The notes under the pieces: model-generated
Database searches by the model: none
What the model was told of the DNA's origin: nothing
Seen by the model: the letters and a program-made list of their open reading frames with translations, nothing else
Program-made: the position numbers and the translations under genes
Assembly (NCBI RefSeq): GCF_039523415.1
Contig: NZ_BAAAFG010000013.1
Coordinates: 171,065 to 235,064, forward strand
DNA: 64,000 nucleotides
Reading direction: 5' to 3'
From: Gangjinia marincola
Lineage (GTDB): Bacteria; Bacteroidota; Bacteroidia; Flavobacteriales; Flavobacteriaceae
In this document: positions 54,086 to 63,663 of the stretch, piece after piece
How the letters are laid out: each line of letters opens with the position of its first letter
Position numbering within the stretch: the stretch's first letter is position 1

Positions 54086-56928
54086 GTGTATACGTTTAAT
54101 TCTAATTCTTTTTTAAGGTAAGGAGCAGTAAAACCTTTAGCTGACTTAGCAACTTTTTCAGGTGTTCCAGATACAACTACCATACCGCCGTTTTTACCAC
54201 CATCTGGTCCAATATCGATGATATGGTCTGCGAGTTTGATTACATCCAGATTATGTTCTATGATTAATACAGTATTCCCTTTGTTGGTGAGTTTATTTAA
54301 TACTTCCATTAGAACACGAACATCCTCAAAATGAAGCCCTGTAGTAGGTTCATCTAAGATGTAAAAGGTATTACCCGTATCGCGTTTTGATAACTCTGTA
54401 GAAAGCTTGATGCGTTGTGCTTCACCACCAGATAGGGTTGTACTCTGTTGACCTAAGGTAATGTATCCCAGTCCTACACTTTTGATCGTTTTGAGTTTGC
54501 GATAAATTTTAGGGATATGTTCAAAAAATGCTGTGGCCTCATTTATTGTCATAGCCAAAACATCTGCAATAGATTTACCTTTATATCGAATCTCCAGAGT
54601 TTCACGATTAAAGCGTTTGCCATTGCAAGTCTCGCATTCTACGTAAACATCTGGCAAAAAATTCATTTCTATCACCTTAAGTCCACCACCTTTACAGGTC
54701 TCACATCTACCGCCGGTTACATTAAAACTAAATCTCCCCGGTTTGTATCCACGTATCATAGCTTCGGGCATTTTAGCGAACAGACTTCGTATCTCACTAA
54801 ATACTCCCGTGTAGGTAGCGGGATTAGACCTGGGTGTTCTTCCGATAGGAGATTGATCAATATCAATGACTTTATCGATATGTTCTAATCCTTTGATGGA
54901 TTTATACGGAAGCGGTTTCTTGACCCCGTTAAAATAATGCGCATTCATAATAGGGTAGAGCGTCTCATTAATTAGCGTGGATTTACCACTTCCTGAAACA
55001 CCGGTAACCAAAATCATTTTTCCAAGCGGAAGCTTAACCGAAACGTTTTTAAGATTATTTCCTGTACACCCTTTTAATACAATCATATTGCCATTTCCCT
55101 CTCTTCGCTTTTGGGGAACGGCGATTTCTTTGTTTCCGTTAAGATAGTCAGCGGTTAGGGTGTTTTGAAGCATCAATTCTGCAGGTGTTCCCTCGCTAAT
55201 AATCTCCCCGCCATGTTTTCCTGCCAACGGGCCAATATCGATCACATGATCGGCACGTTCAATCATGTCTTTATCGTGTTCAACCACAATGACAGAGTTT
55301 CCTACATCACGAAGTGAAACCAGCGAATTGATCAACTTTTCATTATCGCGTTGGTGCAATCCAATACTGGGCTCATCCAAAATGTATAATACACCTACTA
55401 GTTGCGAACCTATTTGCGTGGCCAGTCTAATGCGTTGCGCCTCACCACCAGAGAGTGATTTTGATCCACGGTTTAGGGATAAATAGGTTAATCCTACATC
55501 CACTAAAAACTGTAGGCGCGTTCTAATCTCTTTAATCACCTCCCCGGCGATTTTTTCTTGGCGTTCGCTCAAATTACTCTTTAACTCATCAAACCAACCC
55601 GTAAGCTCCTGAATGTCCTTGGAGGCAAGTTCAGCAATATTAAGTCCGCCCACTTTAAAATAAAGTGATTCTTTTCTCAGGCGTGCGCCATCACACTGCG
55701 GGCAGTGGATTTTATCCATGTACTCTTTTGCCCAGCGGCGTAAAGAAGTGGAATCGTTATTAGTGTAGGTATTCTCAATAAACGTAGCGACTCCCTCAAA
55801 GTCAATTTTATACTTTCGGGTGACACCAAGCGTTTTTGAATTGACTTCAAATTTATCTTTCCCACCAAAAAGGATCATGTCCAGCCCTTCTTGCGGTATT
55901 TTTTCAATAGGGTCAGTAAGCTTAAATTCAAAACGATCTGCAATCAATTGTAATTGCTTAAAGATCCAATTGCTCTTTTTTTCTCCGTGTGGTGCGAGTC
56001 CACCGGCATTAATAGACTTTTTTGGATCCGGAATAATTTTTTTGAGGTTTACCTCATGCACCGTTCCTATACCATTACATTTAGGGCAAGCGCCCTTAGG
56101 AGAGTTAAACGAAAAGGTGTTTGGTTCTGGATTAGGATAAGAGATTCCGGTACTGGGACACATTAAATTCCTACTAAAAAAACGGGCTTCTTCGCTATCC
56201 TGCTCAATAATCATAAGCACATCATCCCCGTGATACATAGCGGTTTTGATAGTCTCTGTCAAACGATTATTTTCATCAACATCATCATCTACATTAAGAC
56301 GATCTACTACGATTTCAATATCGTGGGTTTTGTAACGGTCCAGCTTCATGCCTTTTTCGATGTCCTTTATCTCGCCATCTACCCGCACTTTGACAAAACC
56401 TTGCTTGGCAATTTGTTCAAAAAGCTCACGGTAGTGCCCTTTGCGCGAACGAATAATAGGAGCAAGCACGTTAACGCGTTTTCCCTTGAAATTTTCTATG
56501 ATGAGCGTTTTGATTTGTTCATCGCTATAACTCACCATTTTTTCACCCGTATTGTAACTGTAAGCGTCACTGGCACGTGCGTATAAAAGCCGCAGGAAAT
56601 CGTAAATCTCTGTGATGGTGCCTACGGTACTCCGCGGACTTTTACTCGTAGTTTTTTGCTCAATGGCAATCACAGGGGAGAGACCATCAATTTTGTCCAC
56701 ATCTGGTCGCTCCAGTCCACCTAGAAATTGGCGTGCATACGCTGAAAATGTTTCAATGTAACGGCGTTGACCCTCAGCGTAGATTGTATCAAAAGCCAAA
56801 GAGGACTTACCTGAACCCGAAAGTCCTGTAATCACTACTAACTGCTCCCGCGGGATGCGAACATCTATGTTCTTTAAATTGTGTACTCGGGCACCTAAAA
56901 CCTCAATAAAATCGTCTTCTTTTCTCAT
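54082..56928 (-). CDS. uvrA: UvrA: excinuclease ABC subunit A
   Basis: The 948-aa protein has two ABC modules with Walker A GLSGSGKSS and GVSGSGKST, two LSGGEAQRI signatures, and zinc-binding Cys sets (CPKCNGIGT; CPQCDGARL; CETCKGGGLKVIEMNFL; CETCNGKRF). It recognises damaged DNA and loads UvrB in nucleotide excision repair. It is first in a run of four closely spaced or overlapping genes: uvrA, LOG, EEP, M1-like. A -7-like TATCTTCG lies just upstream. No SOS box was identified. Confidence 0.97.
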   Translation of the reverse strand: MRKEDDFIEVLGARVHNLKNIDVRIPREQLVVITGLSGSGKSSLAFDTIYAEGQRRYIETFSAYARQFLGGLERPDVDKIDGLSPVIAIEQKTTSKSPRSTVGTITEIYDFLRLLYARASDAYSYNTGEKMVSYSDEQIKTLIIENFKGKRVNVLAPIIRSRKGHYRELFEQIAKQGFVKVRVDGEIKDIEKGMKLDRYKTHDIEIVVDRLNVDDDVDENNRLTETIKTAMYHGDDVLMIIEQDSEEARFFSRNLMCPSTGISYPNPEPNTFSFNSPKGACPKCNGIGTVHEVNLKKIIPDPKKSINAGGLAPHGEKKSNWIFKQLQLIADRFEFKLTDPIEKIPQEGLDMILFGGKDKFEVNSKTLGVTRKYKIDFEGVATFIENTYTNNDSTSLRRWAKEYMDKIHCPQCDGARLRKESLYFKVGGLNIAELASKDIQELTGWFDELKSNLSERQEKIAGEVIKEIRTRLQFLVDVGLTYLSLNRGSKSLSGGEAQRIRLATQIGSQLVGVLYILDEPSIGLHQRDNEKLINSLVSLRDVGNSVIVVEHDKDMIERADHVIDIGPLAGKHGGEIISEGTPAELMLQNTLTADYLNGNKEIAVPQKRREGNGNMIVLKGCTGNNLKNVSVKLPLGKMILVTGVSGSGKSTLINETLYPIMNAHYFNGVKKPLPYKSIKGLEHIDKVIDIDQSPIGRTPRSNPATYTGVFSEIRSLFAKMPEAMIRGYKPGRFSFNVTGGRCETCKGGGLKVIEMNFLPDVYVECETCNGKRFNRETLEIRYKGKSIADVLAMTINEATAFFEHIPKIYRKLKTIKSVGLGYITLGQQSTTLSGGEAQRIKLSTELSKRDTGNTFYILDEPTTGLHFEDVRVLMEVLNKLTNKGNTVLIIEHNLDVIKLADHIIDIGPDGGKNGGMVVVSGTPEKVAKSAKGFTAPYLKKELELNVYT

Positions 56929-57068
56929 AGAACTGCAAGACGCGAAGATACTTAAAATAGCGCGATTTTTAAAGAGACATAATAATTAAGAATTTATTAA
57001 ACCTTAGGAAGTGATTTTGTCTTCAAAATGGTGCGAATAGCGATTACAGTGTTCTGTAATTCTGAAAT

Positions 57069-57121
57069 TGAATTTCAAGTTCAAGTTCAAGTTCAGATTC
57101 GAGTTCAACATCGAATTCATC
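57069..57121. repeat. Short TTCAAG-type tandem repeat
   Basis: Several copies of TTCAAG/TTCAGA/TTCGAG in 6-bp steps, in the gap of about 200 bases between uvrA and the next minus-strand gene. Simple repeat; an ORF on the plus strand across it is not credible. Confidence 0.7.
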
Positions 57122-57131
57122 TTCACTCACT

Positions 57132-57839
57132 TCAATTCCAAGCCCTCACATTGCTTAAGGGAATTTCCATAAGACCTTCTATTTCTCGCTTTTGTGCAAT
57201 GCGCGCACCACTTTCCATTTCTTCAAAATTAATCCAGGTGGCTTTGAGTCCGCCAACCGGGATAATATCTACCCACATTTTGTAATACTGCGGGATGTAA
57301 TTCTCATCCAGCACCCAAACATAAGAATCGCCGGGAGTTGTTCCGCCTGTGGAGTAAGTCACCTTAAGTCCCTGAGTGGATTCATTTAAGGTGACTAAAC
57401 TTCGTATAGTTCCGGGATCCATCACCTTATAGGGTGCAATAAGCCAAAAGGAATCATTGTTAAATCTACTTATTGCATTTTCAATGGCTTCGGTTTTATC
57501 TTTGGCACTGGGGATTTCACCATTGATAAACACATTGCTTAGTTCGGGAATCAAAATCCGCAAGTTAACCACTGTATTATCCCACTTGATATCCACCAGG
57601 TTATTCTCACGATCCCATACATAATCACGCTTTCTAAAGGTCCATTTTAGATATCGCGTATCTTTGTAAGCATCATAATTGAGTGCTGTAAGCATTTTTT
57701 GGGCGAGTTGATCAGCTTCGGTAGAAGAGGAACCCTTAGGCAGAGCTTCGTTTTTAATCACATAAATAATTCCTCCAATCACAATAAATGCGAGAAGAAT
57801 TCCGAAGGAATACATCAAAAATTTTTTCATAAAAATCAT
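57132..57839 (-). CDS. Unrecognised membrane-anchored protein
   Basis: This 235-aa protein has an N-terminal membrane segment (MYSFGILLAFIVIGGIIYVI) and a soluble domain with KWTFRKRDYVWDRENN, SFWLIAPYKVMDPG and YVWVLDENYIPQYYKMW. It looks like a family of unknown function in Flavobacteriaceae, but I cannot name it. The first ATG overlaps the previous stop as ATGA; a second ATG nine bases on (57830) is another candidate start. It forms a coupled pair with the gene upstream. Confidence 0.7.
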   Translation of the reverse strand: MIFMKKFLMYSFGILLAFIVIGGIIYVIKNEALPKGSSSTEADQLAQKMLTALNYDAYKDTRYLKWTFRKRDYVWDRENNLVDIKWDNTVVNLRILIPELSNVFINGEIPSAKDKTEAIENAISRFNNDSFWLIAPYKVMDPGTIRSLVTLNESTQGLKVTYSTGGTTPGDSYVWVLDENYIPQYYKMWVDIIPVGGLKATWINFEEMESGARIAQKREIEGLMEIPLSNVRAWN

Positions 57840-58765
57840 TCTTCTTGAATCTCGCGTTCCTCTTCTCGTAGTGAAGCGTTATAACGATCAAATGAATTGT
57901 GAAGATATAAAATTAAGACGCCAAATAAGACCGCCATGACGATCAAAGCATTATTCAATGCGCCACTAGCGGTAAAGGAAAGCCTTATGAGAATAGTAGA
58001 AATGATGAAACCAGAGTTACGAATGATCTTGTAAAATAGATCTGTATTAAAAAACGATAAAAGTAAAAGAAGTACGTCAGTAAGAATTAATAAGGTGAAA
58101 AATTCATCAAAGAAAATATCATTAATATCAGAGAGGTTGTTTACCATTCGATCAACCGAAATAAAATTCTCGTAAATCCAGTTCCACAAACTATAAACAG
58201 CCATTGCAATAAAAGTAGGAGCAAGCACGATAGCAATAATTTTTTTACGATAAATAAATTTCTTTAACCGTTTTGGAAGATCATTTTGATGTTTAAATGC
58301 ATACCTGGACTTCATTTTATAAAACAGGTAAATTAAAAAGAAGAGAATAAGAGTCGTAATGATATCGTAAGTAAACTGTAAATCGTCTGGCTCTTTAAAC
58401 CAGTTAGGTGTCATTTCTAAGTTTGCTAAGTCTTTAAAAATACGCCGTATAACAATTAATGTAATGATCTCATATTGCTTAACAATGTAGTTTGAAATTG
58501 ATTTAGGCAGATAAAAAATAAGCAAATAGACTTCATACAAAAGAATAAATGAAAAAGGGGTATAAATAGCGGCAATTGGATCTGTGAGTAAAGCTGAGTC
58601 TCTTACATTTTCAATCCAGCCTAAGTCTACTAAAAAAATGAGGAGAAGATGAACTACAAAGCTAAGTACCGCAACAAGTATAAAGGCATGTTCTGTTTTA
58701 GTTCGGGTTTCCTCAGAAAGCAGAACATTAAAAATTTTTTCTACATACTTTTTTAGGGAGGACAT
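57836..58765 (-). CDS. Unrecognised multi-pass membrane protein
   Basis: The 309-aa protein has six or more hydrophobic segments (for example AFILVAVLSFVVHLLLIFLV, FSFILLYEVYLLIFYL, IITTLILFFLIYLFY, LLILTDVLLLLLSFF, ALIVMAVLFGVLILYL) and a highly charged C-terminus (REEEREIQEE). No family is recognised. Its stop overlaps the following gene's start, implying a two-gene unit in the inner membrane. Confidence 0.7.
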   Translation of the reverse strand: MSSLKKYVEKIFNVLLSEETRTKTEHAFILVAVLSFVVHLLLIFLVDLGWIENVRDSALLTDPIAAIYTPFSFILLYEVYLLIFYLPKSISNYIVKQYEIITLIVIRRIFKDLANLEMTPNWFKEPDDLQFTYDIITTLILFFLIYLFYKMKSRYAFKHQNDLPKRLKKFIYRKKIIAIVLAPTFIAMAVYSLWNWIYENFISVDRMVNNLSDINDIFFDEFFTLLILTDVLLLLLSFFNTDLFYKIIRNSGFIISTILIRLSFTASGALNNALIVMAVLFGVLILYLHNSFDRYNASLREEEREIQEE

Positions 58766-58959
58766 GTTCCATGTTGATTTTCAGAAAAGTAGGAAATAAT
58801 AACAAGGCTTTGAGTAACTTTAGAAAACATTATCATTTGTTATATCAGACGCAGATATGTTTTTGAAAAATTAAGAGAACTCATTAAAGTTGGGTTAAAG
58901 ACAAAATCTTAAAGTAATTAGAGAAGGAATTCCTGTATATTTCACAAAAACAGAAAATA

Positions 58960-60015
58960 ATGAGTACAGTAAAAGCATACGGTGCTAAAGAAGAAAAAGC
59001 AGATTTAAAGCAAATGTCTATCGATCGCAGGGAGCCCACCAGCGATGATGTTCATATAGAAATAATGTACTGTGGAGTTTGCCATAGTGACTTGCATCAG
59101 GTTCACAATGATTGGGGTGGGAGCAAATATCCTGTTGTTCCCGGTCATGAGATTATCGGTAAAGTAACGAAGAGGGGAGATAATGTTGATAGTTTTGACA
59201 AAGGCGACTGGGTTGGGGTAGGATGCATGGTAGATTCTTGTCAGACCTGTAGCGCGTGTAAAGATGATCTTGAACAATTTTGTGAAAATGGGGCAACCAT
59301 GACCTACAATAGCAAGAATAAACATTTAGATGGTCACACCTTTGGAGGATATTCTGAAACAATCGTCGTAAATAAAGAATTTGTGCTAAAAATGCCCGAA
59401 AACCTTGATCCCAAAGGAGCAGCTCCGCTATTATGTGCAGGTATTACCACCTTTAGTCCGCTGCATCACTGGAAGGTAAGTGAAGGTGATAAAGTAGGAG
59501 TAATTGGTCTTGGCGGTCTTGGTCATATGGGAATTAAATTCGCGGCTGCTATGGGCGCACATGTGGTGATGATCACGACCTCCCCAGAGAAAGCCGAAGA
59601 CGCCAAACGCCTTGGAGCAGATGAGGTATTGATCTCTAAGGATGAAGATGCTATGAGTAAACAGGAGGGTAGTTTTGATTTTTTACTCAACACTATTCCC
59701 GTTGGACACGATGTGAATCCTTACGTAAATCTACTTAAACGTGATGCTACAATGGTGATGGTGGGTGCGATCGAACCCATTGATCCGCTACACGGCGGGA
59801 ATCTTATTATGGGGCGTAAAAGAATTGCGGGATCGCTCATCGGCGGAATTAAAGAAACGCAGCAAATGTTAGACTTTTGCGGTGAGCATAATATTACTTC
59901 AGACATTGAACTTATCGATATGCAAGACATTAACGATGCCTACGATCGTATGCAAGACGGTAAAGTTAAGTACCGATTTGTAATTGATATGCAGAGTTTA
60001 AAAGATGCGAATTAA
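58960..60015 (+). CDS. Zinc-dependent NAD(P) alcohol dehydrogenase (YahK/CAD group)
   Basis: This 351-aa medium-chain dehydrogenase has CGVCHSDLHQ with Cys41, PGHE with His63, the third zinc ligand Cys159, a structural zinc set (Cys94, 97, 100, 108) and the nucleotide motif GLGGLGHMG (183-191). It resembles the cinnamyl-alcohol dehydrogenase / YahK group, usually NADPH-dependent aldehyde reductases. It stands alone, with its stop 4 bases into the convergent gene and a hairpin terminator inside that gene. Confidence 0.93.
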   Translation: MSTVKAYGAKEEKADLKQMSIDRREPTSDDVHIEIMYCGVCHSDLHQVHNDWGGSKYPVVPGHEIIGKVTKRGDNVDSFDKGDWVGVGCMVDSCQTCSACKDDLEQFCENGATMTYNSKNKHLDGHTFGGYSETIVVNKEFVLKMPENLDPKGAAPLLCAGITTFSPLHHWKVSEGDKVGVIGLGGLGHMGIKFAAAMGAHVVMITTSPEKAEDAKRLGADEVLISKDEDAMSKQEGSFDFLLNTIPVGHDVNPYVNLLKRDATMVMVGAIEPIDPLHGGNLIMGRKRIAGSLIGGIKETQQMLDFCGEHNITSDIELIDMQDINDAYDRMQDGKVKYRFVIDMQSLKDAN

Positions 60016-60470
60016 TTCGTGACTTTTTCATAAAACAACCCTGGTTGATCACATGCCATAGCACTGTTATGGCATGTTTTCTTGGAGCTGAAGATGAGGT
60101 GCTCGGTGTTATCCTGGGTACAATTAACAATCATATTTTCGGGTGAAGAATAAGTGAGTGTTGCTTCGTTATTTTCTTCAGAAAAAGTGTAGGAACCTTC
60201 AGCTCTTTTAGTAATACCATGGTCAATGCGTATTTTAGTGAAGGTACCATCTGGATCAATGAGATATTCTTCGTAAAACGGAAGGTCCTCACCGGTTCTT
60301 TCGCTTCCGACCATATTTCCGGTGGTTTTGAACAATCTCCAGGTTCCTACATATGGATTGCTTGTAGCGTTCTTTTCTTTAATAGCATTTCCATCGGCAC
60401 AAGAGATTGCTATGATAAATGCGATACTGGTGTATATGGATGTGAGCGTAATACTTCTTTTGGTGAACAT
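60012..60470 (-). CDS. Small exported lipocalin-like protein
   Basis: The 152-aa protein has a hydrophobic N-terminal segment ending near Cys24 (IAFIIAISC), consistent with a lipoprotein although the lipobox is imperfect. The body begins YVGTWRLFKTTGN, the usual opening of lipocalin-like domains, and has several later beta strands. The function is unknown. It follows the exported 312-aa gene after a short gap, and its 3' end carries a hairpin that may terminate the convergent dehydrogenase transcript. Confidence 0.68.
   Translation of the reverse strand: MFTKRSITLTSIYTSIAFIIAISCADGNAIKEKNATSNPYVGTWRLFKTTGNMVGSERTGEDLPFYEEYLIDPDGTFTKIRIDHGITKRAEGSYTFSEENNEATLTYSSPENMIVNCTQDNTEHLIFSSKKTCHNSAMACDQPGLFYEKVTN
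60051..60080 (+). terminator. Terminator of the alcohol dehydrogenase gene inside the opposite gene
   Basis: Perfect 10-bp stem ACATGCCATA (60051-60060) / TATGGCATGT (60068-60077), 7-base loop, then TTTT. It begins 36 bases after the dehydrogenase stop and lies within the coding sequence of the convergent lipocalin-like gene. Confidence 0.75.
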
Positions 60471-60491
60471 AGGGATATTTTAATCAAAATA

Positions 60492-61430
60492 TTAGTAGTC
60501 GCAAGTCACTTTGAAAAGCGGCTCTTCTCTCAGCGTAAGTCGTTTGGGTATTTTTCTGATTTCGGTTAATTTCATCCTGTATAAAGGATGGACGATTATT
60601 GTATCCGTTAAGTCTCTGGTATCACGATTGTACATAGGGTAGCGATAATGATCTTTCGTAATGTCGTACGGTGTAGAAGTGACCTGCTCTTTAGTATAGA
60701 ATCGTTCTTCCTTAGGATCATGCGTATAGTAAACAGTATCTGAAATGAGCTTTTTTTGAGCCAAGTACTTTAAATATAGATAATCTTCATCATTTTTATT
60801 CTCAAAAGGCCGCCTCTTCATGGGTTGGTTTCCGTCGATGGAGAGTTGATCTTCCTTAAAACTTCCCATAAATGGAGATACATCTGTTCGTTGCGAAGAT
60901 ATAGTGCTAACTATAAAATCATTTTCTTCGTTAGCAACCACTAGAGTATACAAAATCTCTTTTTTACGTGTATAATCGCTGTTGAGATAGAAATGTATTT
61001 TTTTAGGAATCGAGGTTTTCATATCCTTATAGGGATAAGAAAAGCAATTTGGACTCTTATTAAATATAGGGGTCATTTCAAGATAATCTTTGGACAAAAG
61101 TCCTACATAAAGTCTCATATCATCAATGTTGGAGTAGGTAAATCGTACGCTGTCATTCAGGGGTATAGTTTTTCTTCCATAAACTACCAGAGATTGTTTG
61201 GCCACGTCAGGTATAAAATTAATACGTTGAGAAGAAATGCGATATATCCCTTTTACATATCCACCAAAGTATGTAAGTATAAAAGAAGTATCTTCAAAAA
61301 TACTTAAATGAGCACCTCCCTCAGGGCTAGTAGAAGGAAATGAATACGATCCCGATATAGCCTCCGGGCTCAAATCCTGAGCCTGAACATCAACCCTTAT
61401 CATGGAAAATAGAATTATCCAAAGCATCAT
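60492..61430 (-). CDS. Unrecognised exported protein
   Basis: The 312-aa protein has a signal peptide (MLWIILFSMIRVDVQAQ) and a body of mixed beta strands (GSYSFPSTSPEGGAHLSI, RMKLTEIRKIPKRL). No family recognised. An ORF extension to 61472 would overlap the S10 gene; the ATG pair at 61430/61427 leaves a 19-base gap and a proper signal peptide. Probably co-transcribed with the S10 carboxypeptidase. Confidence 0.72.
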   Translation of the reverse strand: MMLWIILFSMIRVDVQAQDLSPEAISGSYSFPSTSPEGGAHLSIFEDTSFILTYFGGYVKGIYRISSQRINFIPDVAKQSLVVYGRKTIPLNDSVRFTYSNIDDMRLYVGLLSKDYLEMTPIFNKSPNCFSYPYKDMKTSIPKKIHFYLNSDYTRKKEILYTLVVANEENDFIVSTISSQRTDVSPFMGSFKEDQLSIDGNQPMKRRPFENKNDEDYLYLKYLAQKKLISDTVYYTHDPKEERFYTKEQVTSTPYDITKDHYRYPMYNRDTRDLTDTIIVHPLYRMKLTEIRKIPKRLTLREEPLFKVTCDY

Positions 61431-61449
61431 AGCTTTCTGGAAAACACGT

Positions 61450-62943
61450 CTAGTATTTTGCAGGTCCCACATTGGTAGATGTTTTTACAATAAATTGACG
61501 CAGATCCTCATTCGCTTTTTGTAAATCTTCTTTACGTAAATACATCATATGTCCACTGCGATATCCTTTAAACGCAAAACGATCTTTCAATTTCCCACTA
61601 GGATCAATTTGCCACATCGTATATTTAGCATTAAAGTAGGTTGTTGCACCGTCGTAATACCCGGATTGAAATAATATGTTGAGGTAAGGATTTTGAGCCA
61701 TCGCCTGGCGCAGGTTATCTCTCGTATTATTATCACTATTATCCCAGGGTCTTACAGGACCAAACATATTGTATTTGATGTCAGTTTTAAAATTGAGTTC
61801 TTCTTGGAGGTAATAATTTATCGCAGGAGTGAAAGAATGCAACCAGGAGGTAAGTTCAGCACTATAATCAGGAGATTCACCTCCAAGCTTTTTATCGATA
61901 CCCAAATATCTTGAATCTAAGCGCCCGATCGTATTTCCCGTTTTATCGCGTAACAGCGCTTTCCAAAAATAGGATGTAGGCACGCGCAAATTTTGCTGTA
62001 ATATCTCCTTTTTCTCCAAACCAGAATAATAAGCCATTTTCTCGGCGACAGCCTCTCTTTCTTCATCCGTAATAAAACCACCTTTTGCTAATGCGGGGAT
62101 AAGAGTACTCACGGTATATGCTTCAGATTCAGGCAATATCTCCAATAAATCTTTTTGTTGTAATGAAGGATCTAGGGCTTTTTGATACCAGGCAGCAGCC
62201 GTAAAATAAGGTAGATTCAATGCATCGCTCACTGGTCCGCCGGTGCGTAATACTTTATAATCGGCAGGAGAAACCAAGATCACCCCATTCAAATACATCC
62301 ATTGTTGGTCTTGCAAAGCAAGCGCTAATCCCGAAACTCGCGTTCCCCCATAACTCTCTCCAATAATATACTTGGGCGCGCGCCATTTATTATGTCGGGT
62401 TACAAACGTATTAAGCCATTCGGCTAGGTAAGTAATGTCAGCGTTGATTCCAAAAAATTTACTGCGGTCAACCTCTTCACCGGTTTCAGGAATTGTACGT
62501 GAATAACCGGTATTAGCAGGATTTACATAAACTATATCAGCCACATCTAAAATAGAATATGGATTTTCCTTCACACCGTATGGTTGTATGGGATATCCCT
62601 CATCATCAATTTTTAAGATTCGCGGACCGGTATACGCCAAATGCATCCATACACTTCCAGATCCGGGTCCGCCGTTAAAGGAAATAACTAGCGGCCGAAT
62701 GCCCTTTTCACCTTTTTTAGGTGTTTTTTTGTAATAGGTATAGTGTAAAGAAGCAATGGGTTCTCCCATTTTGTCCCAAACAGGCTGCGTTCCGGTCTCT
62801 GCGCTATAATTCAAAAGAATTCCATTAATAGTCACTTGATGGTTGGTTACTACGATGGTATCGATCGGCAGTTTGCGCTGTTGACCAAAACTTAACCCGG
62901 CGGTAAAACAAATAATAAGGAAAATAAGAGAAGTAAATTTCAT
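61450..62943 (-). CDS. Exported S10-family serine carboxypeptidase
   Basis: The 497-aa protein has a signal peptide (KFTSLIFLIICFTAGLSFGQ) and S10 motifs: SFNGGPGSGS (oxyanion region), IGESYGG (Ser197), a LFQSGYYDGATTYF region with the Asp, and RSGHMMY with the His. The catalytic triad is complete. These enzymes remove C-terminal residues from peptides; here in the periplasm or at the surface. It heads a probable unit with the two small exported genes to its left. Confidence 0.9.
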   Translation of the reverse strand: MKFTSLIFLIICFTAGLSFGQQRKLPIDTIVVTNHQVTINGILLNYSAETGTQPVWDKMGEPIASLHYTYYKKTPKKGEKGIRPLVISFNGGPGSGSVWMHLAYTGPRILKIDDEGYPIQPYGVKENPYSILDVADIVYVNPANTGYSRTIPETGEEVDRSKFFGINADITYLAEWLNTFVTRHNKWRAPKYIIGESYGGTRVSGLALALQDQQWMYLNGVILVSPADYKVLRTGGPVSDALNLPYFTAAAWYQKALDPSLQQKDLLEILPESEAYTVSTLIPALAKGGFITDEEREAVAEKMAYYSGLEKKEILQQNLRVPTSYFWKALLRDKTGNTIGRLDSRYLGIDKKLGGESPDYSAELTSWLHSFTPAINYYLQEELNFKTDIKYNMFGPVRPWDNSDNNTRDNLRQAMAQNPYLNILFQSGYYDGATTYFNAKYTMWQIDPSGKLKDRFAFKGYRSGHMMYLRKEDLQKANEDLRQFIVKTSTNVGPAKY

Positions 62944-63229
62944 GACGTATTAATTAAAGCCTCTAAGATAGAAACTAAAATGAACAATAAATAACATACT
63001 ATTTCTTCTGCGTGCTCTCGTCGCTTATTCGCGACTCGACCGGGCTTTCACTACTCGCTACCCCACCTTGTTTGGGGTGAGCTCAAACACGCCGTTCAAT
63101 CCCTTCCCGGGGGGGCATTGCGAGAAGCGTCAGCTTCAACGCAATCTATTACCTTGGTCTCAGTTCTCAGTATTCAGTCACAATATTCAGTGTTCAGCCT
63201 CAGCATCATCTAAAAAAGTATATTTCCTT
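62944..63229. other. Intergenic sequence with dispersed-repeat fragments
   Basis: No gene. Contains GAGAAGCGTCAGCTTC (inverted repeat near 63121-63137) and TACCCCACC...GGGGTGAG, fragments of the kind often repeated between flavobacterial genes. Confidence 0.5.
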
Positions 63230-63292
63230 AATAACTCAATAACTCAATAACTCAATAACTCAATAACTCAATAACTCAATAACTCAATAACC
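63230..63292. repeat. Eight-bp tandem repeat (AATAACTC), about 7.5 copies
   Basis: The unit AATAACTC repeats with no interruption for about 61 bases, with one further copy at 63306-63320. A length-variable microsatellite-like tract between the S10 gene and the rRNA leader. Confidence 0.93.
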
Positions 63293-63351
63293 TATAACTT
63301 AATAATGAATAACTCAATAACGCTCTCCAACCTCCTAAGCCTTAGCGCGGT

Positions 63352-63484
63352 AGGACCAGCCTACCAATATAGCATACCAACCTACCAATATACCAACCTA
63401 CCAACCCATCTAACCAAGTCTAACCCATCTAACCAAGTCTAACCCATCTAACCAAGTCTAACCCATCTAACCAAGTCTAACCCG
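63352..63484. repeat. CCTACCAATATA block and 19-bp tandem repeat, about 4.3 copies
   Basis: First come degenerate CTACCAATAT/ACCAACC copies (63360-63403), then a regular 19-bp unit TAACCCATCTAACCAAGTC repeated to 63484. No spacers, so not CRISPR. Confidence 0.92.
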
Positions 63485-63629
63485 ATATGAACTGACGCAC
63501 TTCCTCCTCTAAGGGAACTAATCCCTAATCCCCATTCAAAAAAAAGTCATGTTTTTTCAGTGTACATATACAAGTAAATCAATGGTTTGAGAAAAGAATA
63601 AAAAAAACTTCATTTTTTTTTGGATAAAG

Positions 63630-63663
63630 TTTTGGTAGAATGGAAAAGGTTGGTGTATATTTG
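63630..63663 (+). promoter_or_regulatory. Strong Bacteroidota promoter, probably of an rRNA operon
   Basis: TTTTG at 63630-63634 and TATATTTG at 63656-63663 match the -33 TTTG and -7 TAnnTTTG elements, with a 21-base spacer. An A/T-rich run precedes (63541-63620). It drives a long non-coding leader toward the window end. Confidence 0.78.

Noticed and set aside
54517..54888. Plus-strand 123-aa ORF
   Set aside because: Lies inside uvrA in an antisense frame.
57028..57285. Plus-strand 85-aa ORF over the TTCAAG repeat
   Set aside because: Repeat-derived QVQVQVQ protein sequence and overlap with the coding end of a minus-strand gene.
60219..60569. Plus-strand 116-aa ORF spanning two genes
   Set aside because: It overlaps two well-supported minus-strand genes with signal peptides.
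63402..63484. Possible CRISPR array
   Set aside because: The 19-bp units are back to back with no spacers and no cas genes are present.
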